A stretch of DNA of 64,000 bases. Source: Hypsibius dujardini. Taxonomy: Eukaryota > Tardigrada > Eutardigrada > Parachela > Hypsibiidae. Position numbers and translations under genes: made by a program. Position 1 is the first letter of the stretch; the number at the start of each line of letters is the position of its first letter. The notes beneath the pieces were generated by a model. It was not told where the DNA came from, did no database searches, and worked only from the letters and a program-made list of their open reading frames with translations. Shown here one piece after another: positions 1-13,034 of this stretch. Where the stretch lies: contig LRSR01001091.1 of the NCBI GenBank assembly GCA_001579985.1, positions 1 to 64,000 of the forward strand, in the 5' to 3' direction.

Positions 1-1015
1 AACGCATTTTCTGCAATAAAAACCACAAAGCATACAGTTTAGATTCCATGAGGTCTTAGTCGCCGACGATATCATTTTTGCCTCTAAATAAAAAGACATG
101 AACATCCATTGGGATGACTTCGTTTGGCTATTTCTTTACAGAATTCTGTATTGATGATCTTCCTTAACCCGTTAACGCACAACATCCTCAAATGACGACA
201 TGGCGACCTCCGAATTTTCAAGCAAAGACAATTGAAGTGATTCCACTTTACTCAACTGATTTTGAAAATTGGTGTATTGCTTGACATTTAAAAATCATTG
301 TCGAGTCATTTGCTGCTTGACCAAGGTCCGGCAGAAACTGCCAAAGTGGCCCGTATTTTACTTTTTTTTTCTAGAAAGGTATCCGTAGGCTGCAGGCTGT
401 GGCAAAATTATAAAAACACGTGAGTTTTTGCATCCCTCAAGTTGATCATTTATTGCTCGTCTCAAAAAATAATTATATGAATCCGATTGCTGAATAGAAC
501 GTACCCAGTGTCCAATAACAGTGCCAAAGAAGGTGTCCGATTTTTGGTAAAAAAGAATGAATAAAAGTGATTACTATGGAAAGTCACGGATTGACTGATC
601 TTTTGATCAAATATGGCGCGGATCAGTGTATAAGAAACACTTTTCATCGGCGATTTTGTTTCTAACTCGACAGTGCACTGTGGTCAGCCAAAAAAAATAA
701 TTTTATTGTCGGCCAGAAAAATTGACACTTTTTTATTAATTGAACGGAAGTAAGCAAGGGTAAAATATTTTTAGCCCTCAAATCGTGTCCGATCTGTTAC
801 CGGGGTGTTAACGGGTTAAACAATAATAAGAATTCGGATATGTCTAATTTCCAATTAGAAAATTCTTTGGAAAAGTTCAAAGTAGATTAAGGAACTTAAA
901 ATAAATCAAGTTTCTTGCAAATTTCCTTTATCTTTCCCAAAGGATCTTTTGCAAAAACATTTCACACAAATATAAGATTATAGAGGCCGCCGCAATACAG
1001 GAAGCAAGGCCTTAC
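1..1015. other. Intronic or downstream sequence of the chondroitin synthase gene, no exon seen
   Basis: The last visible exon of the minus-strand chondroitin synthase ends at 1016 with a good donor (GTAAGG on the minus strand), so this stretch should be intron. The family needs roughly 130 more C-terminal residues. I looked for them on the minus strand and saw no convincing exon; the sequence is AT-rich. The gene probably continues beyond the left edge of the window. Confidence 0.6.
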
Positions 1016-3640
1016 CCAAAGTTTCCGTGTTCGTCTTTGGGTCATACTGACTGAACACTACCGGGTAGTAGACCATCCGATGCAGCTTGGTGCTCCTCCT
1101 CACTCGATGCAGCAGGCCTCCCTCGAATGTCATGTCAACATCCACAAAAAACAGCAAGCTGCTCGGGAGAAAACGCGCGGCACCTGCTTGCAGCGCCCGC
1201 GCTCGCGAAAAGTTGCCCGCCAACTCCACCAGCTCGATCAAGTGACTGGGAAAACGGCCCTTTAGTTCCCGCACTTTGCCCGCGATGCCGTCGGACGACA
1301 GGCCTTGAGCGAAATGCATCAACGTCAAGGAAACTGACTCATTTCGCGAAAAGCAGACATGTTCCATCACAGTCAGGAAACGGGAGAGCGTCTCGAGACG
1401 TCCGGAGATCGGAACGATGAAGTGGACCGTCACATTGCCGGCGGCGACGGCGCAGTCGTACTCCTCATCGGACAAGGAGTTTTTAGCGAAATTCCCAGCA
1501 CCACCGGAGTAGTAGCGGATGATATCGCCGAAATCGCGTTTGAGGTCGTATACGGCTGGCCCGGTGCCAAGGCAGTTTTGTTCTTCGACCAGTTGGAGGG
1601 GGCCGAAGGCTTGCTCGAGATGAGCGTGCCTGCGAACGGGTGCGGTCATTTTACGGCCAGTGTAACGTCGGTAGACGAGGTGAAGATCGAGGACGTAGTG
1701 CACGGCGTGGAGGGGATCGACGCGCTGGAAGCCGTAAAGAAGGTCCTTGAAGTCGATTATGCGGCCTGGAACAGAACAGACTTTCAAAATTCATATACGA
1801 GTACACGGACAGATAGATACTAGTAAAACAGATAGATCACACACAGGTAGACAGACTGACTGACAGACAAACAAATGGATCGACACAAAGACAGACACAA
1901 ACAAACAGACAGACAGACAGACATAGTACAGAGAGATACACAGAGAGACACAGACAGACACAGATGAAGAGACTTACCTCGTTGTTTGGAATACCGATTG
2001 ATAGAGTCCATCATCTGCATGATCAAGTCATTCAGGGCCCATTTCATGGAAAACTTTGGTGACCGGCGTGGGTTGTAATCGAGATGAGAATAAAGGGTCT
2101 TGGAGAAAAACTCCCATTCCAGCACTTCGTCCGGATGTTGCGGTCGAAACCGATGCAAGTTCGGTCGTGCCAGCGCCGAATCGGTCTTCTCGTAAAGAAA
2201 GGTGTTCATATCGTTGACGTCGCGTTGCAGGCCGACTACTTCTTGGCGCAGATTGGAACCCTTCAGAGCGTTATAGTAGTTCTGGATGCGGTAGAGGTGC
2301 TGAGAGGTTTTCACCGGATGCAGGGTGATGGCGCGATGGACCTCTTTGGAGTGGAGATCTCTTGTGAAGGCCAAGGAACCGCTTCCGTTGTGGTAAAAAA
2401 TCGTTTGCATCTGAAAGAGCACAACTCAGCACCTGGTAGTACCAAAACCAAACAATCCAGTACGTCGACAATTATACAGACAAATACCCCAGTAGACACA
2501 GCAGACAGACAATTCCGCAAAGAAACTGACACATAAACAGCTAAAAAGTCAAAAGAGCTAAATACCTCATAGGACCAGGCACAAGGTACACCGGCAAATT
2601 TTCTAATGCACCGACCGACTTCGACGTCTTCGTGGGTACTATAGAGATGTTTCAGGCAGTACTGAATGTTGGGCGCCATTCTCCGCAGGACTTCACGACT
2701 GATGATAATCCCAGGCCCGCCCATGCAGAAATTTTCACTACAAATACACACCAACGTACAGTGTATCATTACTGGATGGAACTCGTATACAGACAGACTG
2801 ACAAAAAGCCAGTCAAACAGATAGAGAGGCAAACAAACATACATATATACGCACAAACACTCAGACATACAAACAGACAGGGCATACATTGCAGACATAC
2901 AGACATACAAACGTACGTACCGTACCGACAGACTGAGAAACTAACAGACACAAGAGAGCCGCGTGACCGTTATTTGCCTACCCGGGCGCCAGACTCAGCA
3001 TGCCAAATTCATCCTTATTCCCCATTCCTGCCTGTCCGATAAACAACGGCTTGCTACTGTTGAGCGACCGCAGAAAGTCCTCCATCTTATCACCCCTTAC
3101 GAAAACCTGTAAGCAAAACAATCAAGTACTGTTTAACATCTCCGACCGGCTCGCAGGCGAAAAAGGGCTCACATCATCATCGGCGCGCATAAACCACTCG
3201 AAATCGTCCAGTAAATGGTCGTGCATGTACTTGAGCATAAGGAAAGACTTTTTTTGCGGCGGGTAGGCGTCCGTCACACCCGGCAGAGCGATCAACGGGA
3301 GATCAGGATATGAGCTGGTGGATCCTTCAGATGAGAAGAAGGCCATTTGGCCCGGCAGTTTCTGGCCCCATGTCCGGTAGACCGACAAGGCTCGTGTATC
3401 AAGAAACTTGGCCGCCGTCATCACACCGACAAACAACAGCCGGGAGGGGCTCTTGGACTTGCCGTCGATGGGAACGCTCTTTCCGGCGGAAGCTGGCGGG
3501 ACAGGCTCGCCGCTGCTTCCTTGGAACATGTCCGAAAGGCATGGTGATAAATTCCGGTCGAGAAGGTAAAAAATGAGGTATCCTATGAAACCGCCGATGA
3601 GCAGTCGCACAGTCAGGTCCCAGACTCGAGCCAATCTCAT
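1016..3640 (-). CDS. CHSY1: Chondroitin sulfate synthase (bifunctional GlcA/GalNAc transferase), 3' end outside window
   Basis: A Golgi type II membrane enzyme that polymerises chondroitin by alternately adding GlcA and GalNAc. Minus-strand exons are 3640-3173, 3106-2982, 2737-2566, 2410-1978 and 1765-1016, with phases that agree throughout. About 649 residues are visible. The N-terminus has a short cytoplasmic end and one hydrophobic anchor (residues about 8-27). The Fringe-like beta-1,3-glucuronyltransferase part holds FMRADDDV with the DDD metal site, the ENFCMGGPG block and THEDVEVGRC. The beta-1,4-GalNAc transferase half begins near GRIIDFKD and holds VDVDM (its DxD) and FSQYDPK. The text matches vertebrate CHSY1 and nematode SQV-5 block by block. 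The C-terminal domain after FSQYDPK is missing at the window edge. Introns 2 and 4 carry CAGA tracts. It lies head to head with the RPRD-like gene, about 1 kb apart. Confidence 0.93.
1861..1965. repeat. (CAGA)n tract in chondroitin synthase intron 4
   Basis: Imperfect CAGA tetranucleotides, reading TCTG on the transcribed strand, fill the intron between the exons ending at 1978 and 1765. A similar CAGA/CATA-rich stretch lies at about 2790-2960 in intron 2. The long ORFs rich in Cys, Leu, Ser and Val across them are artefacts of the repeat. Confidence 0.9.
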
Positions 3641-4676
3641 CGTGGGTCACCTAAAAAAGCATGGATTGTATGCAAAGACGAAAGTTAGCCATTGATTCGT
3701 TGATTAGATTAAATTTTGACAACCAACTGTGTGGCCAACATATCTTTCAAAAAATTCTCTACTTTAAGAAAATGGTAAAATAAATTGATAACAATAATAT
3801 TGTCTTCAAATAAACACAGTTTACCGTGAATTTAAAAAAAACTGGAGACGTTACATTATGCGCGGCGACGGCTTCGATTGATTGATTGATGGCCAAGGCT
3901 TTATAACAACTAAATTCCGCGAACTAGTATGATCAGATCAACGAAAATTGGAGGCCGGACTTTTAGCTTAGCTGTAGCCGGTTGATTGATGGGTTGATTG
4001 GCTAAATGTATAAAACGGCCTACATTAACTATTACGGCTTTTTTAATATCTTTTGGCATATCAGGACAGTTATTACATGAAAATAAGGCAGTCCCAAATT
4101 AAAAAATATAACTTGCAAACATAATTATCAGGAAAAACTACCTGTTGCGCATGGAAAACCTTAAGTTTACATGATTTTCTACTCACCATCAAGGGTTCTC
4201 CGGCTCGGAATAAAAGCACATGTGTGAGGATCAATTATTCTTCACATTCCACGCTTCCAGACGCCGGACCCTGAAGAAAAATAGTGATTCCGGCCTGGTC
4301 GCAGATCACGTAGAGGAGTTTTGGAATTTGAAAGTGCAGATAACTCAGGAGATGAGGATGACTAATTCCGGATATGCAGATGGGCAGTGCGCGGTGCGCG
4401 CATTTCACTGTGCACTGCACAACGCTGTGCATTGCGCACACGTCCAATTTTGTGCCGTAACTCGGTTTCTTCACGTGCTTGGTGCGTATTTCAAAGTAGT
4501 GCCACGTGACTATTGCGGCTGTACCGAGTATCGGACAGATTCGGTCAGGGCATGGCTGTTGACCGATTGAATAATGCTCTTGATTGGGTATTTTGATCAA
4601 GAGAATTCGAATTTTCCCCCATTTCTTGTCTGGCAATGTCTTGACTTTTGAGCGTGAATTTGATCAGTCCGCTGTG
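3641..4676. promoter_or_regulatory. Divergent spacer between chondroitin synthase and RPRD-like genes
   Basis: About 1 kb separates two outward-facing start codons, so it must hold both promoters. It is AT-rich and contains a TTGATTGATTGA tract near 3877-3892 and a second copy of the motif near 3981. No clear TATA box, RNA gene or conserved ORF was seen; ORFs at 4220-4570 and 4235-4636 overlap on opposite strands and resemble no family I know. Confidence 0.5.
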
Positions 4677-7600
4677 ATGTCGTCCAGTTCCCATCGCCCC
4701 CCACCAACGGTATTATTAACGCCAGAACAGTATGAGCCATTCGGCGAGCGGGAATGCCTAGATAAGTTGCAGAAAGTGGGGCGAACCACGGTTTCGATTC
4801 GATTGCTGGCGGCCTGGATCTTTCATCACCGTGCGCATCTCCCGAAGTTTGTTAAGCTATGGATTGCCGAATTCAAAAGAGGTTGGTCTATTTTATTAAC
4901 AGCTTTCTACGGCTACTGGAAGTGCGATTTCGCAATTCGCCTAGTAAAACTTCGAAAATGAAACCAAAAATAGTTTAGCATTTGTCTGTTGGTTTAAATG
5001 GTTGATTGATTACTGGGCTCAATTAATGTCCGCCGCTCTTTATTTCGAGTTTTATTCATATCGGCACCAATTTGTCATATTAAATGACTGACCGAATTGA
5101 AAATAGAACAGATATTGTATATTGTTTCGCCAGTTATTCTAAGTCCACCTAACTAGCCGAGCTGCAAAGGGAGATAGAATATTATTTGGCATTTTCCCAA
5201 TTAATTCAACAGGTTGATTGATTGATCAGCTTGGTTGTAGTCAATGTTTCCTAACTTGCGGTGTGGATTTTTCCTCTCTACAGCGTCGCCTTCTCGTCGA
5301 CTCAATCTCTACTACGTCGCCCACGAAACCCTGGCCCTGTGCAAAAAGAAGAAATACGACAAGGGTTTCAGTTGTTTCCAATCCGTTTTACGAGAGGCTA
5401 CCGTTTATTCCCGGTACGTCATTATATTTTTTTTCACATTCCTCGTATTTGTTGTTGTTTTCTTTTATTTTGATATATTCCTAATTTTTTTGTCAAAGTT
5501 AGCTTAGTAGCCTTGATTTTTGTTTGCGATTTAAGCAAACACATTAAGAAAATGTGGCTATTCTTTAGTTGGGGAAAAAAGAAAATATAATACATGACTC
5601 TATTTTTCTGAATTGGAATAATAGGGTCTGTTCCTTTAAATGTGATGTTCAGAATAGATATCCAACTTGGATATCTTCAATCGAAGCTTGTATTTCCGAG
5701 TATTCCGAATGTTTGTCATCCTTATCTGGAGTGGAGTGGAGATGAATTAAACTTTTACGTGTTGCGTTTCAGGGATAAGGAATGCAAAATCGGAGTGCGG
5801 AAGGTGTTCAACATCTTTGCAGATGCCTCCTTTTTTCCCGACGAATTCCTCCACAACCTCCGGACTGATCTCGAGCGTGGGAAATCTTCCTCCAACTACA
5901 ATAAGGTCGTGCTAGCCGAATTCGATCCCGCTGTGATAGAGAGCATCAACACCGTAATGGAGGAGTTTCGACATCCCGGGTTGGATAAGCTGGAAGAGCG
6001 GTATGCGGAGAGTGGCGTCGCCTCCGCGCTAGAAGCCGGCCCAGATGTCATCACAAACATTAAAGGTCGGTATGCTTGATCGAGTGATTCTTTTTATGGA
6101 GAAATTTTTAGGCAGGACCCTAGACAAACAGACAAACAAAGACGCAGACACTCTGTCACACGGATAGATAGACACAGACAGACACTTAGTCAGATACATA
6201 TCAATTAGATGCATGGGTTAACTGAAGGATTGATTGATTGATTGTTGGGTACAGAGCATGCTGTAGGGAAGGAGCGTCTCCAGAAATTCGATCACGCCTT
6301 CACTGTGATGGCCGAGCTGGCGGACGCGCGCGATCAAGATCTGAAGCACGAGTACGACCTGCTGAACCAGCTGGAGCTGCTCCGTGTTTACTATAGCACT
6401 ACGACGAAAGAAGCTGATCGAGTCATTGTTGCGTACCGCAACTACGAATTTGCCGCACAAAAGGGAATGCAGGCGCTGGAGAAGGCGCAGAACCTATTGA
6501 GTATCCCGCTCCCCGGCTCGGTACCCAGACCTGTCACAGTAGCAGAGATTGTGGGATTGAAAAGCGGTTCAGCCGCTGAAAATGAGACTATCGATATGGA
6601 CATGGACATGTCAGATGATGAGGAGAACGTTGGATGCGATCCCGGGAAGAAGAATATCGAATCGGTCCAGCCAAGCGTAAGTGCTGTGAAACTCTCAAGT
6701 CATCCAATTTATATTGAATTTGTTTAGATTCATTGATTTTAATTCGTTTTATACCGTAGTTATTGGTTTTCAGTCTCACTCCCACGGTAATTTTCAGAAT
6801 CTAATCTTCGCTGGCCTTTTAATTTCTAGAATTTTTTATTTAAAATTAAATTTAAAGTTCCACTATTACTTCCGACTATAGACCTTATTGCTTGCCTTCT
6901 CTAGATTCCGCCTTCGAACCGATCGTTTGAGCAGGAGACACCATCACAACACCCACCGCCACCACCGCCGCAGTTTCCCCCGACCAACGCCGCACCAGCC
7001 ATAAGTTTCGAGGCCATCTTATCCAACTTTTCCACTCCGCGGCAACAGCAATTCCCCATCCCCGCTCCTGGGCTCCCATTTCCGCTTCATCCACATCAGC
7101 AACAACCGCATTTAAGCCAACAACAGAATCCCAACCAAATGCACTTCCACGCCAACAACACCTTCCCTAGCGGCCCAGTCAATCCACAGCAACATCCACA
7201 GCAGCGGCCTCCGCTGTTGTCTCCCAACGGCAATTTTCGTCCAGCTTTTGATTTCCATTCCGGTCCGTCCCAGCAGCAGCAGCCACAACATCCGTTTAGT
7301 TCGCAGGCAGGCGAGCAGCAGCAGCAGCAGCAGCGATTGTTCTCTCAGCCGCCTCAGTTTCAGCGACCTCCTCAACCATCCCACTTTGACCAGCAATCGA
7401 ACCGGTATTCTGGTCCGCCTGTCTTTGAGCAGCAGCAGCACCTGCAGGATGGTGCGAGATTTCGCTTTGAGGGCGGGAATAATAATGTTCATGAAAATGG
7501 TGGGCCGCCACAGCCGAGGGTTTCGGGCTTTGACAACGGAAGGCATCACGCTTTGCCTGGTGCAAACAATTACCGTCCCCGGTTTGAAAACGACTCGCGT

Positions 7601-9055
7601 CCCTTTCACAATGGTACGTTCTTCACGTTGACAAATTTTTGGCATTGTTGCTCAATTTTTATCTTTTCAATTTAATCACCAAGTATCTTAGCGGAATTTA
7701 ATTGAACTCTTTCCCTCCGATATTTTGTTTAAATATTAAAATAATATTAAATATATAATCGATTTTTAGTCCAGTAAAATTTGTGTAAACAATTTAATTT
7801 AAGATGGAGAGCACAGCTCATACTGGATAAAAAAACATTCGTAAAATTACCTAATGATATTTACTGATTTCAATGAAATACAAAAATAAATTTTATTATT
7901 GATAGGTATCGGTTTTTCTTATTTATGTGGATGATTTAGATAGGTATCTTGAAACGCCATTTTGTCTGAAACATTTTAGGATTTTTTGGAAACTTCGCCT
8001 TGATTCCAAATAAATAAAAAAATCTCAAAATGTTATTGAGCCATGCTTTTTCAGCAGAAGGCAACCAGTTAGTGGGACCCAGACCAGCCGGCCCTCCACC
8101 GGGACATTTGGATCACCGGGAGTCATTCCCTCGCCATCCTTACCACCAACAGAATCACGGTGGACCACCCAACCAAATGGGAACCTGGTTCTCCGCCCCG
8201 TCCTCGGTCCTCACTGTTCTGACGCCCATCAAGGAAGCCGTCGCCGCACCGCCTCTGGCTGTGTCAACGGCAGCCTCATCTCCGGACACCTCACCTCACA
8301 TCCATCCGCTACCGCACTCACCCTTCCCAAACAACAACAACAACAGCAACAACGATCGAATTGCTTCGCCAAACTTCGATGTAGACAACTTTGACGACAT
8401 CATCGAAGAAGACGATTCGCAAGAGGAAGAATATGTTGAAAATGTCTCTGCCGAACCGGAAGCGGTGTACCCCTCCCACGGACAAGACCGACCTCCCCTT
8501 CTTCCGGACAGACCCGAACGGCCTCCCCTCTTACAATTCTCCACACCACCCGGTTCATTCCGGCCGCAGTATGAGCTACGACCTCACTTTGATTATGGGG
8601 AGCCTTACCGACCGCCGTCGCTGCCTCGAAACAATTTCCGTCCCCCGTTCCGGCATCAATCAAGCAATCAATCAATAGCGCCACGTCATGACTTCCTGAT
8701 GCCCTTGTTGCAATCTCCTCCTGCCATGCAACACAACGGCGGTGGCGGGCATTTCGATCCTTTCGCTTCTCCGACTCGCTTCAACAACGGTGTGCCCTTC
8801 AGATCGCCGGAATTTTTTGACGATAGAATGAACCTACCGAGACGGGAAGAGCGATTGCCGAAGATGGCGGCGGTGACAGGCAGTAATACCATCCCGGTGG
8901 CGTATAATCCCGCTTTGACAGCTGGCAGCGGGACGGATGAGACGCTGACCCAGCGACTGCAACGGCTAGCGCAGAGTCAGGCCGGCTCGACCAATATTGT
9001 CCTCACCTCGCCGAGTGGTGGCGATAATGGAAATGGATTTCAGGGGAGGAGATGA
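4677..9055 (+). CDS. RPRD2: RPRD-type protein with RNA polymerase II CTD-interacting domain
   Basis: A nuclear scaffold that binds the phosphorylated C-terminal domain of RNA polymerase II and links it to transcription termination and CTD phosphatases. Exons are 4677-4881, 5284-5413, 5773-6065, 6255-6676, 6905-7613 and 8055-9055; phases fit and give 919 residues. The CID spans about residues 14-145 (IRLLAAWIFHHR, LNLYYVAHETL, KVFNIFADASFFPDEF). It is followed by the RPRD coiled-coil region (LQKFDHAFTVMAELADA) and an acidic patch (MDMDMSDDEE). The last two exons encode a long disordered tail rich in Pro, Gln and Asn with polyglutamine runs, which favours RPRD2 over the short RPRD1A/B. The start follows an in-frame ATG with no upstream homologous block. 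Opposite-strand ORFs over 7.1-7.7 kb are shadows of the Gln codons. Confidence 0.9.
6119..6190. repeat. (CAGA)n tract and TTGA run in RPRD-like intron 3
   Basis: CAGA/CACA tetranucleotides fill the centre of the intron 6066-6254. A GATTGATTGATTGATTG run at about 6229-6245 sits just upstream of the acceptor. Confidence 0.85.
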
Positions 9056-9425
9056 TGACTAAGCTCCTTCGAACAGTTTTTCTGCACAGTTTTTCAGTAT
9101 AAAGGTGAAGGGCGGATGCGTTGGAGTGTTTGTTGTTGTTCACATAACGGATTTTTGGACGGAAGAGTTTTGTGTTCTGGCTCGACTCTACTCGAGATTT
9201 TCTGGGTAGATTTATTATGTTAATTCTTTTGTTCTTTCTGGTAGTTTGATTGCAAGTAGACCTCGAATTTGATTTGATGTTCTTTGTTGGGTCCTTAGAT
9301 TCGTGTGGTTTGTTGTGAGCGTGAGACCTAAACTCACGGGCGCAATGGGAACAGTTTAAAATGCTGAACCTTTCTTTCACAAGATTGAACACTCCTTGCC
9401 CTGATTCATGAAGCTGTTTAGCAAG
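9056..9425. other. Convergent 3' spacer
   Basis: A 370-base spacer between two stop codons pointing at each other, expected to hold the 3' UTRs and polyadenylation sites of the RPRD-like and MATH-BTB-like genes. Nothing else was recognised. Confidence 0.6.
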
Positions 9426-10937
9426 TTACACCAAAGATTCTTCACTAATCGTAACGAAATTTGGGACCGCTGTTCCCACATCCATCTTATGGAACTTGAT
9501 GAGATCGTTGAAGAAGATCGGCCTAGCAAAGTCCACGCCGTAAGGAAAGACCATCTCTCGCAGCTTCGTCGACTGATCTAAATCCCTCTCGGGTATCTTA
9601 CCCTTATACAGAATGTCCATCAATTGCTTTAGTTCCTCAATGGTGTTGTCTGTTTTGTAGACAAACGGCACGCCCTGATCGTCCTCCAGCAACTTCCGGA
9701 AGAACCGACAGCCACTGGCTAGCACAAAGCGATGTGCCTGAACCCACTGCCAATCCCATGACTGGATAAAGGCGTCGCAGTACATTTGACTGTGCTGAAG
9801 ACGGTACCGCGGTGCTAAGGAGCAGTGCTGACTGGGTCGCGGCTGGAAGACCCGGCTCTCGCGGCTGGTAGTAAACGTGGCCTCTGGCTTGACAATCTGC
9901 AGGGTGACCACCAGACAAAAGCCATCTTTGTAATTTTTCAGGTCCTTAACTGAGGAGATTTTGGGCCAGCCATGGCCGGATGTGCCGCGCTGGAATTCAT
10001 CAATCTTATTGCGTGGACAGAGCATTAGATTTTCCATGCTGGTCTTGACTACGTTTTCGCCTTTCTCCGGACTGTTGACCACCGTGGCGGTGATACGGGC
10101 TTCAACCACATCGGTTGGCGATGCCTGGTAATATTGATAGTTAGGCGGCACTTCTGTTTACATAGATGCAATCAACAGCACACACGACACAAGCATTGAA
10201 ATGTTGATGGCAAAATCATCTTCACAGGTATCGACACGGATACGTACATTAGACAGACACCGACACAGACAGACACAAATGCGGGCATAGACTTATAGAA
10301 ATCGATGCCCATTTCTGTTCACCTGTAAGCGGACGTACAAGGAGGCCGACTTGAGCTCGTCATTGTGCGAATGACCCATCATCGAATACCCCGACGGATG
10401 GCCATACCTAAAGTGTAGTGTTAAAATTTTAAATCCAATCTCATGTCTTAAAACGGAGAAGACGTGCTTCTTCTGTGAGTATCAACTTACGTACGGATAA
10501 AAATGGACCGTCCATTTGGTCCCATACGGTCCGTCATGGGTGCTGCAGAAAGCTGGTGCCTCTCTACTCGACTGCTTCGTCGAGTCGTACAAATCCGGCG
10601 CCGCCTTAATGACGATATGCATAAACTCCCGGGCGATGTCTGTCCTGGCTGAGGTTATTCGTTCCCGGAGGTCCGCGCGTTTTTTTGTCAGCAAAGCCTG
10701 ATCTTCATCTTCGAACGGTCCCATGATGAGTTCGTAGAATTCGTGACCGTCGTAGACGCCGTCTTCATCGTCTTCATCGGGAAAGTCGACGTAGCCGTCG
10801 TCAGAATCACTAGCGGCAAGATTGTCTGCTCCCACCGGTAAGACTACGGCTGCGGGTGGACTCAGGTCTTCACCGCTGCTAGAGGAGGCAGCGTAGACAT
10901 TGATGCTGGACTGACTGTTTTCGCTGAAATCGTTCAT
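9426..10937 (-). CDS. MATH-BTB-like protein
   Basis: Minus-strand exons are 10937-10495, 10407-10323 and 10124-9426, giving 408 residues with consistent phases. The first 75 or so residues are Ser/Asp/Glu-rich and disordered (SDSDDGYVDFPDEDDEDG). The middle resembles a MATH fold (YGTKWTVHFYPYG, then ELKSASLYVRLQ, then DGFCLVVTLQIVKPE). The C-terminal third resembles a BTB domain: QAHRFVLASGCRFFRKLLED, then IEELKQLMDILYKGKI, then LREMVFPYGVDF. Proteins of this layout (SPOP, MATH-BTB) act as substrate adaptors for cullin-3 ubiquitin ligases, but the MATH part is divergent and no substrate can be named. The acceptor of the last exon (10124) was chosen because it alone keeps the frame; an acceptor near 10149 does not. 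It lies head to head with WASHC3. Confidence 0.72.
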
Positions 10938-11631
10938 TTTTTAGGGTAAACGGAGAAGAACAACGTTGACAGTGTAGTGTGAACCCAATGAAAGTTCGAA
11001 GCATAACTGTTCATAGAGTTTTTCTAGATAAAGCCAGCGGACGCGTCGTTTGAGGAGGGACTGTGTTAGCTCGAGGTCTAGGACTCTCAATGTCGGCGTT
11101 GCTGTGCATTGCTATTCATACGGTATAGTCTCCATTGAATTGCCGGAGAGGTCGAAGCCGACGAACTTGGGCAGATTGATATACACATAGACATTCAGTC
11201 AGTCAGTCAGTCAGTCAGTCGGTCAGTCAGACAGACAGACAGACAGACAGACAGACATTATTGCCTGCTTGTTTTATCCCACTCTTCGTGTCTGCCTTCC
11301 ATGTATGTCCGAGTGTCTCTCGTGCTTGGGTTTGTCTGAATATCGGCCTGTGTCTCTGTTTGCTGTCTATGACTTTCGTGCCTGTTTCTGTGTCTCTTTG
11401 TATATATGTTCATCTGAAACTCTGAAAGTCTGGAGGATGTCTGTCGATATGTGCTAGTATGTCGAGACAAAAGATTGAAAACCAGTGGAATTGGAATTTG
11501 ACTTCGTCGCCATTCCATTCCAGCTGTTCCTCGCTCTGGAACGAACTGTGCAGCAATCAAATTTCCAGCAATTTTAATAGTTTCTTAATCCCCATCTTCT
11601 GATTTATTTGCTGTGCTGAATTAATACATTC
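10938..11631. promoter_or_regulatory. Divergent spacer between MATH-BTB-like gene and WASHC3, with tetranucleotide repeat
   Basis: A 694-base spacer that must hold both promoters. A CAGT tract passing into CAGA occupies about 11199-11258, followed by TCTG-rich sequence to about 11450. No TATA box was clear. Confidence 0.55.
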
Positions 11632-12973
11632 ATGATGGTAGCGTTAGAGGACTCTGATTTTGCTGTTTTGGGGGATTCGATTGACTTGAATCAGGTGTGT
11701 TCCTTTTTCGCCCTATTTATTTGTTGTGATTTGTAAAATCAGCCGTGTTTTTTACCCTGGCATAGGTTGCTCCTCTTCCCGTTGCCAACACCGTGGCCTA
11801 CGTCAAGCAGGCTACCTTGTTGATGGTGCAGCATCTCAACCGCTTCAGCGTCATTGCAGATGAGAAGCTCCGGCAGATGTCCACGGCCATTTCACGCCTC
11901 GAAACTGAGTTGACTATTTTGGAGAGCAAGGTAGAGAGAGAGCGTGCTGTATGCGATTGATTGCTTGATTGTAGCGAACGGACCTGATTTTTGCAGTTTT
12001 AACGATTATGGATGCTTGATTGATTGATTAGCAGTTGTGCGATTTTGCATTAACGGCCGCGCTTGACTGATCACTCAATAAAGTTACTGCTGACCGATAT
12101 GAGCATGTTTATTGGATTGCTATGGATTAGGTTGTTAATTGCGATTTTAAATTCTTTTAAATCCAGAAGCAGTCCCTTTATTACGAAGGAAATACATTTT
12201 CTAATTGGATTTTTCCCCTAAACCCAAAAAATGGCAAATTAACCTACTCGTACTGTATTTGAACTTTCTCTGCTTATCGATAATATTTGCAAACGGATTT
12301 AAAAAATTGTTTTTTTTTTAAGTATATTAAATCTTTTGAATACTAGTGAGGGTTTTTTTTAATTTAATTAAAACACTTTTTTGGGAAATAAAATCGTGTT
12401 TATAATAGTTCCAACTATATTTCCTGACTTGACAGTTGGCGTCTATTCCGGGATTGGAAAATATTAAAGCCGCTGTTCCTATCGCTACCTCTTCCGGCGT
12501 TGGGGAAGTTGTTCCACCTGCTTCCACGGTACTGCCACCTAATGCACCTCAAGCCGTGGCCTACAGTATTCCACCCACCGCGCCTATGCCGGTAGGTCGT
12601 GCATAAATTTTAAAAATTGAGGTATTATAGTGTTTTTCATCCTGAAATTTTTCATAGTTGACTGTAACAGTGAACGAATCGAACCCCGCTCTCACAACGC
12701 CTCCCGTCTTTCCGACTTCCGTCTCCGCTGCACCAGACAGTCCAGTGGCACAGATTGTCGCTGATGCCGGATCGACTGTGGTGACTGTTCAGGAGGACCC
12801 GATCTATGCTAAATATTTCCGCATGCAGCGAATGGTATGGAAACCTTGTTTCTGTCGCGTCTGTATCTATCGGTGTCTGCCTGCCTGTCTGCCTGCCTTT
12901 TTTCTGTCTTGTCTGTTTATCTGTTTATCTATCTATATATCTATCTATATCTCTATCTGTCTATCTGTCTCTA

Positions 12974-13034
<61 letters not shown>

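Noticed and set aside
7112-7645. A 177-residue minus-strand ORF and other frames opposite the RPRD-like tail
   Set aside because: Shadow of Gln/Pro-rich coding sequence (CAG and CCN codons); the plus frame joins correctly to the domain exons.
10125-10151. Acceptor upstream of VPPNYQYY in the MATH-BTB-like gene
   Set aside because: It puts the exon in the wrong phase after the exon ending at 10323; the acceptor before GCATCG (10124) keeps the frame.
11190-11260. CRISPR-like regular repeat
   Set aside because: It is a simple CAGT/CAGA microsatellite with no spacers, in a clearly eukaryotic sequence.
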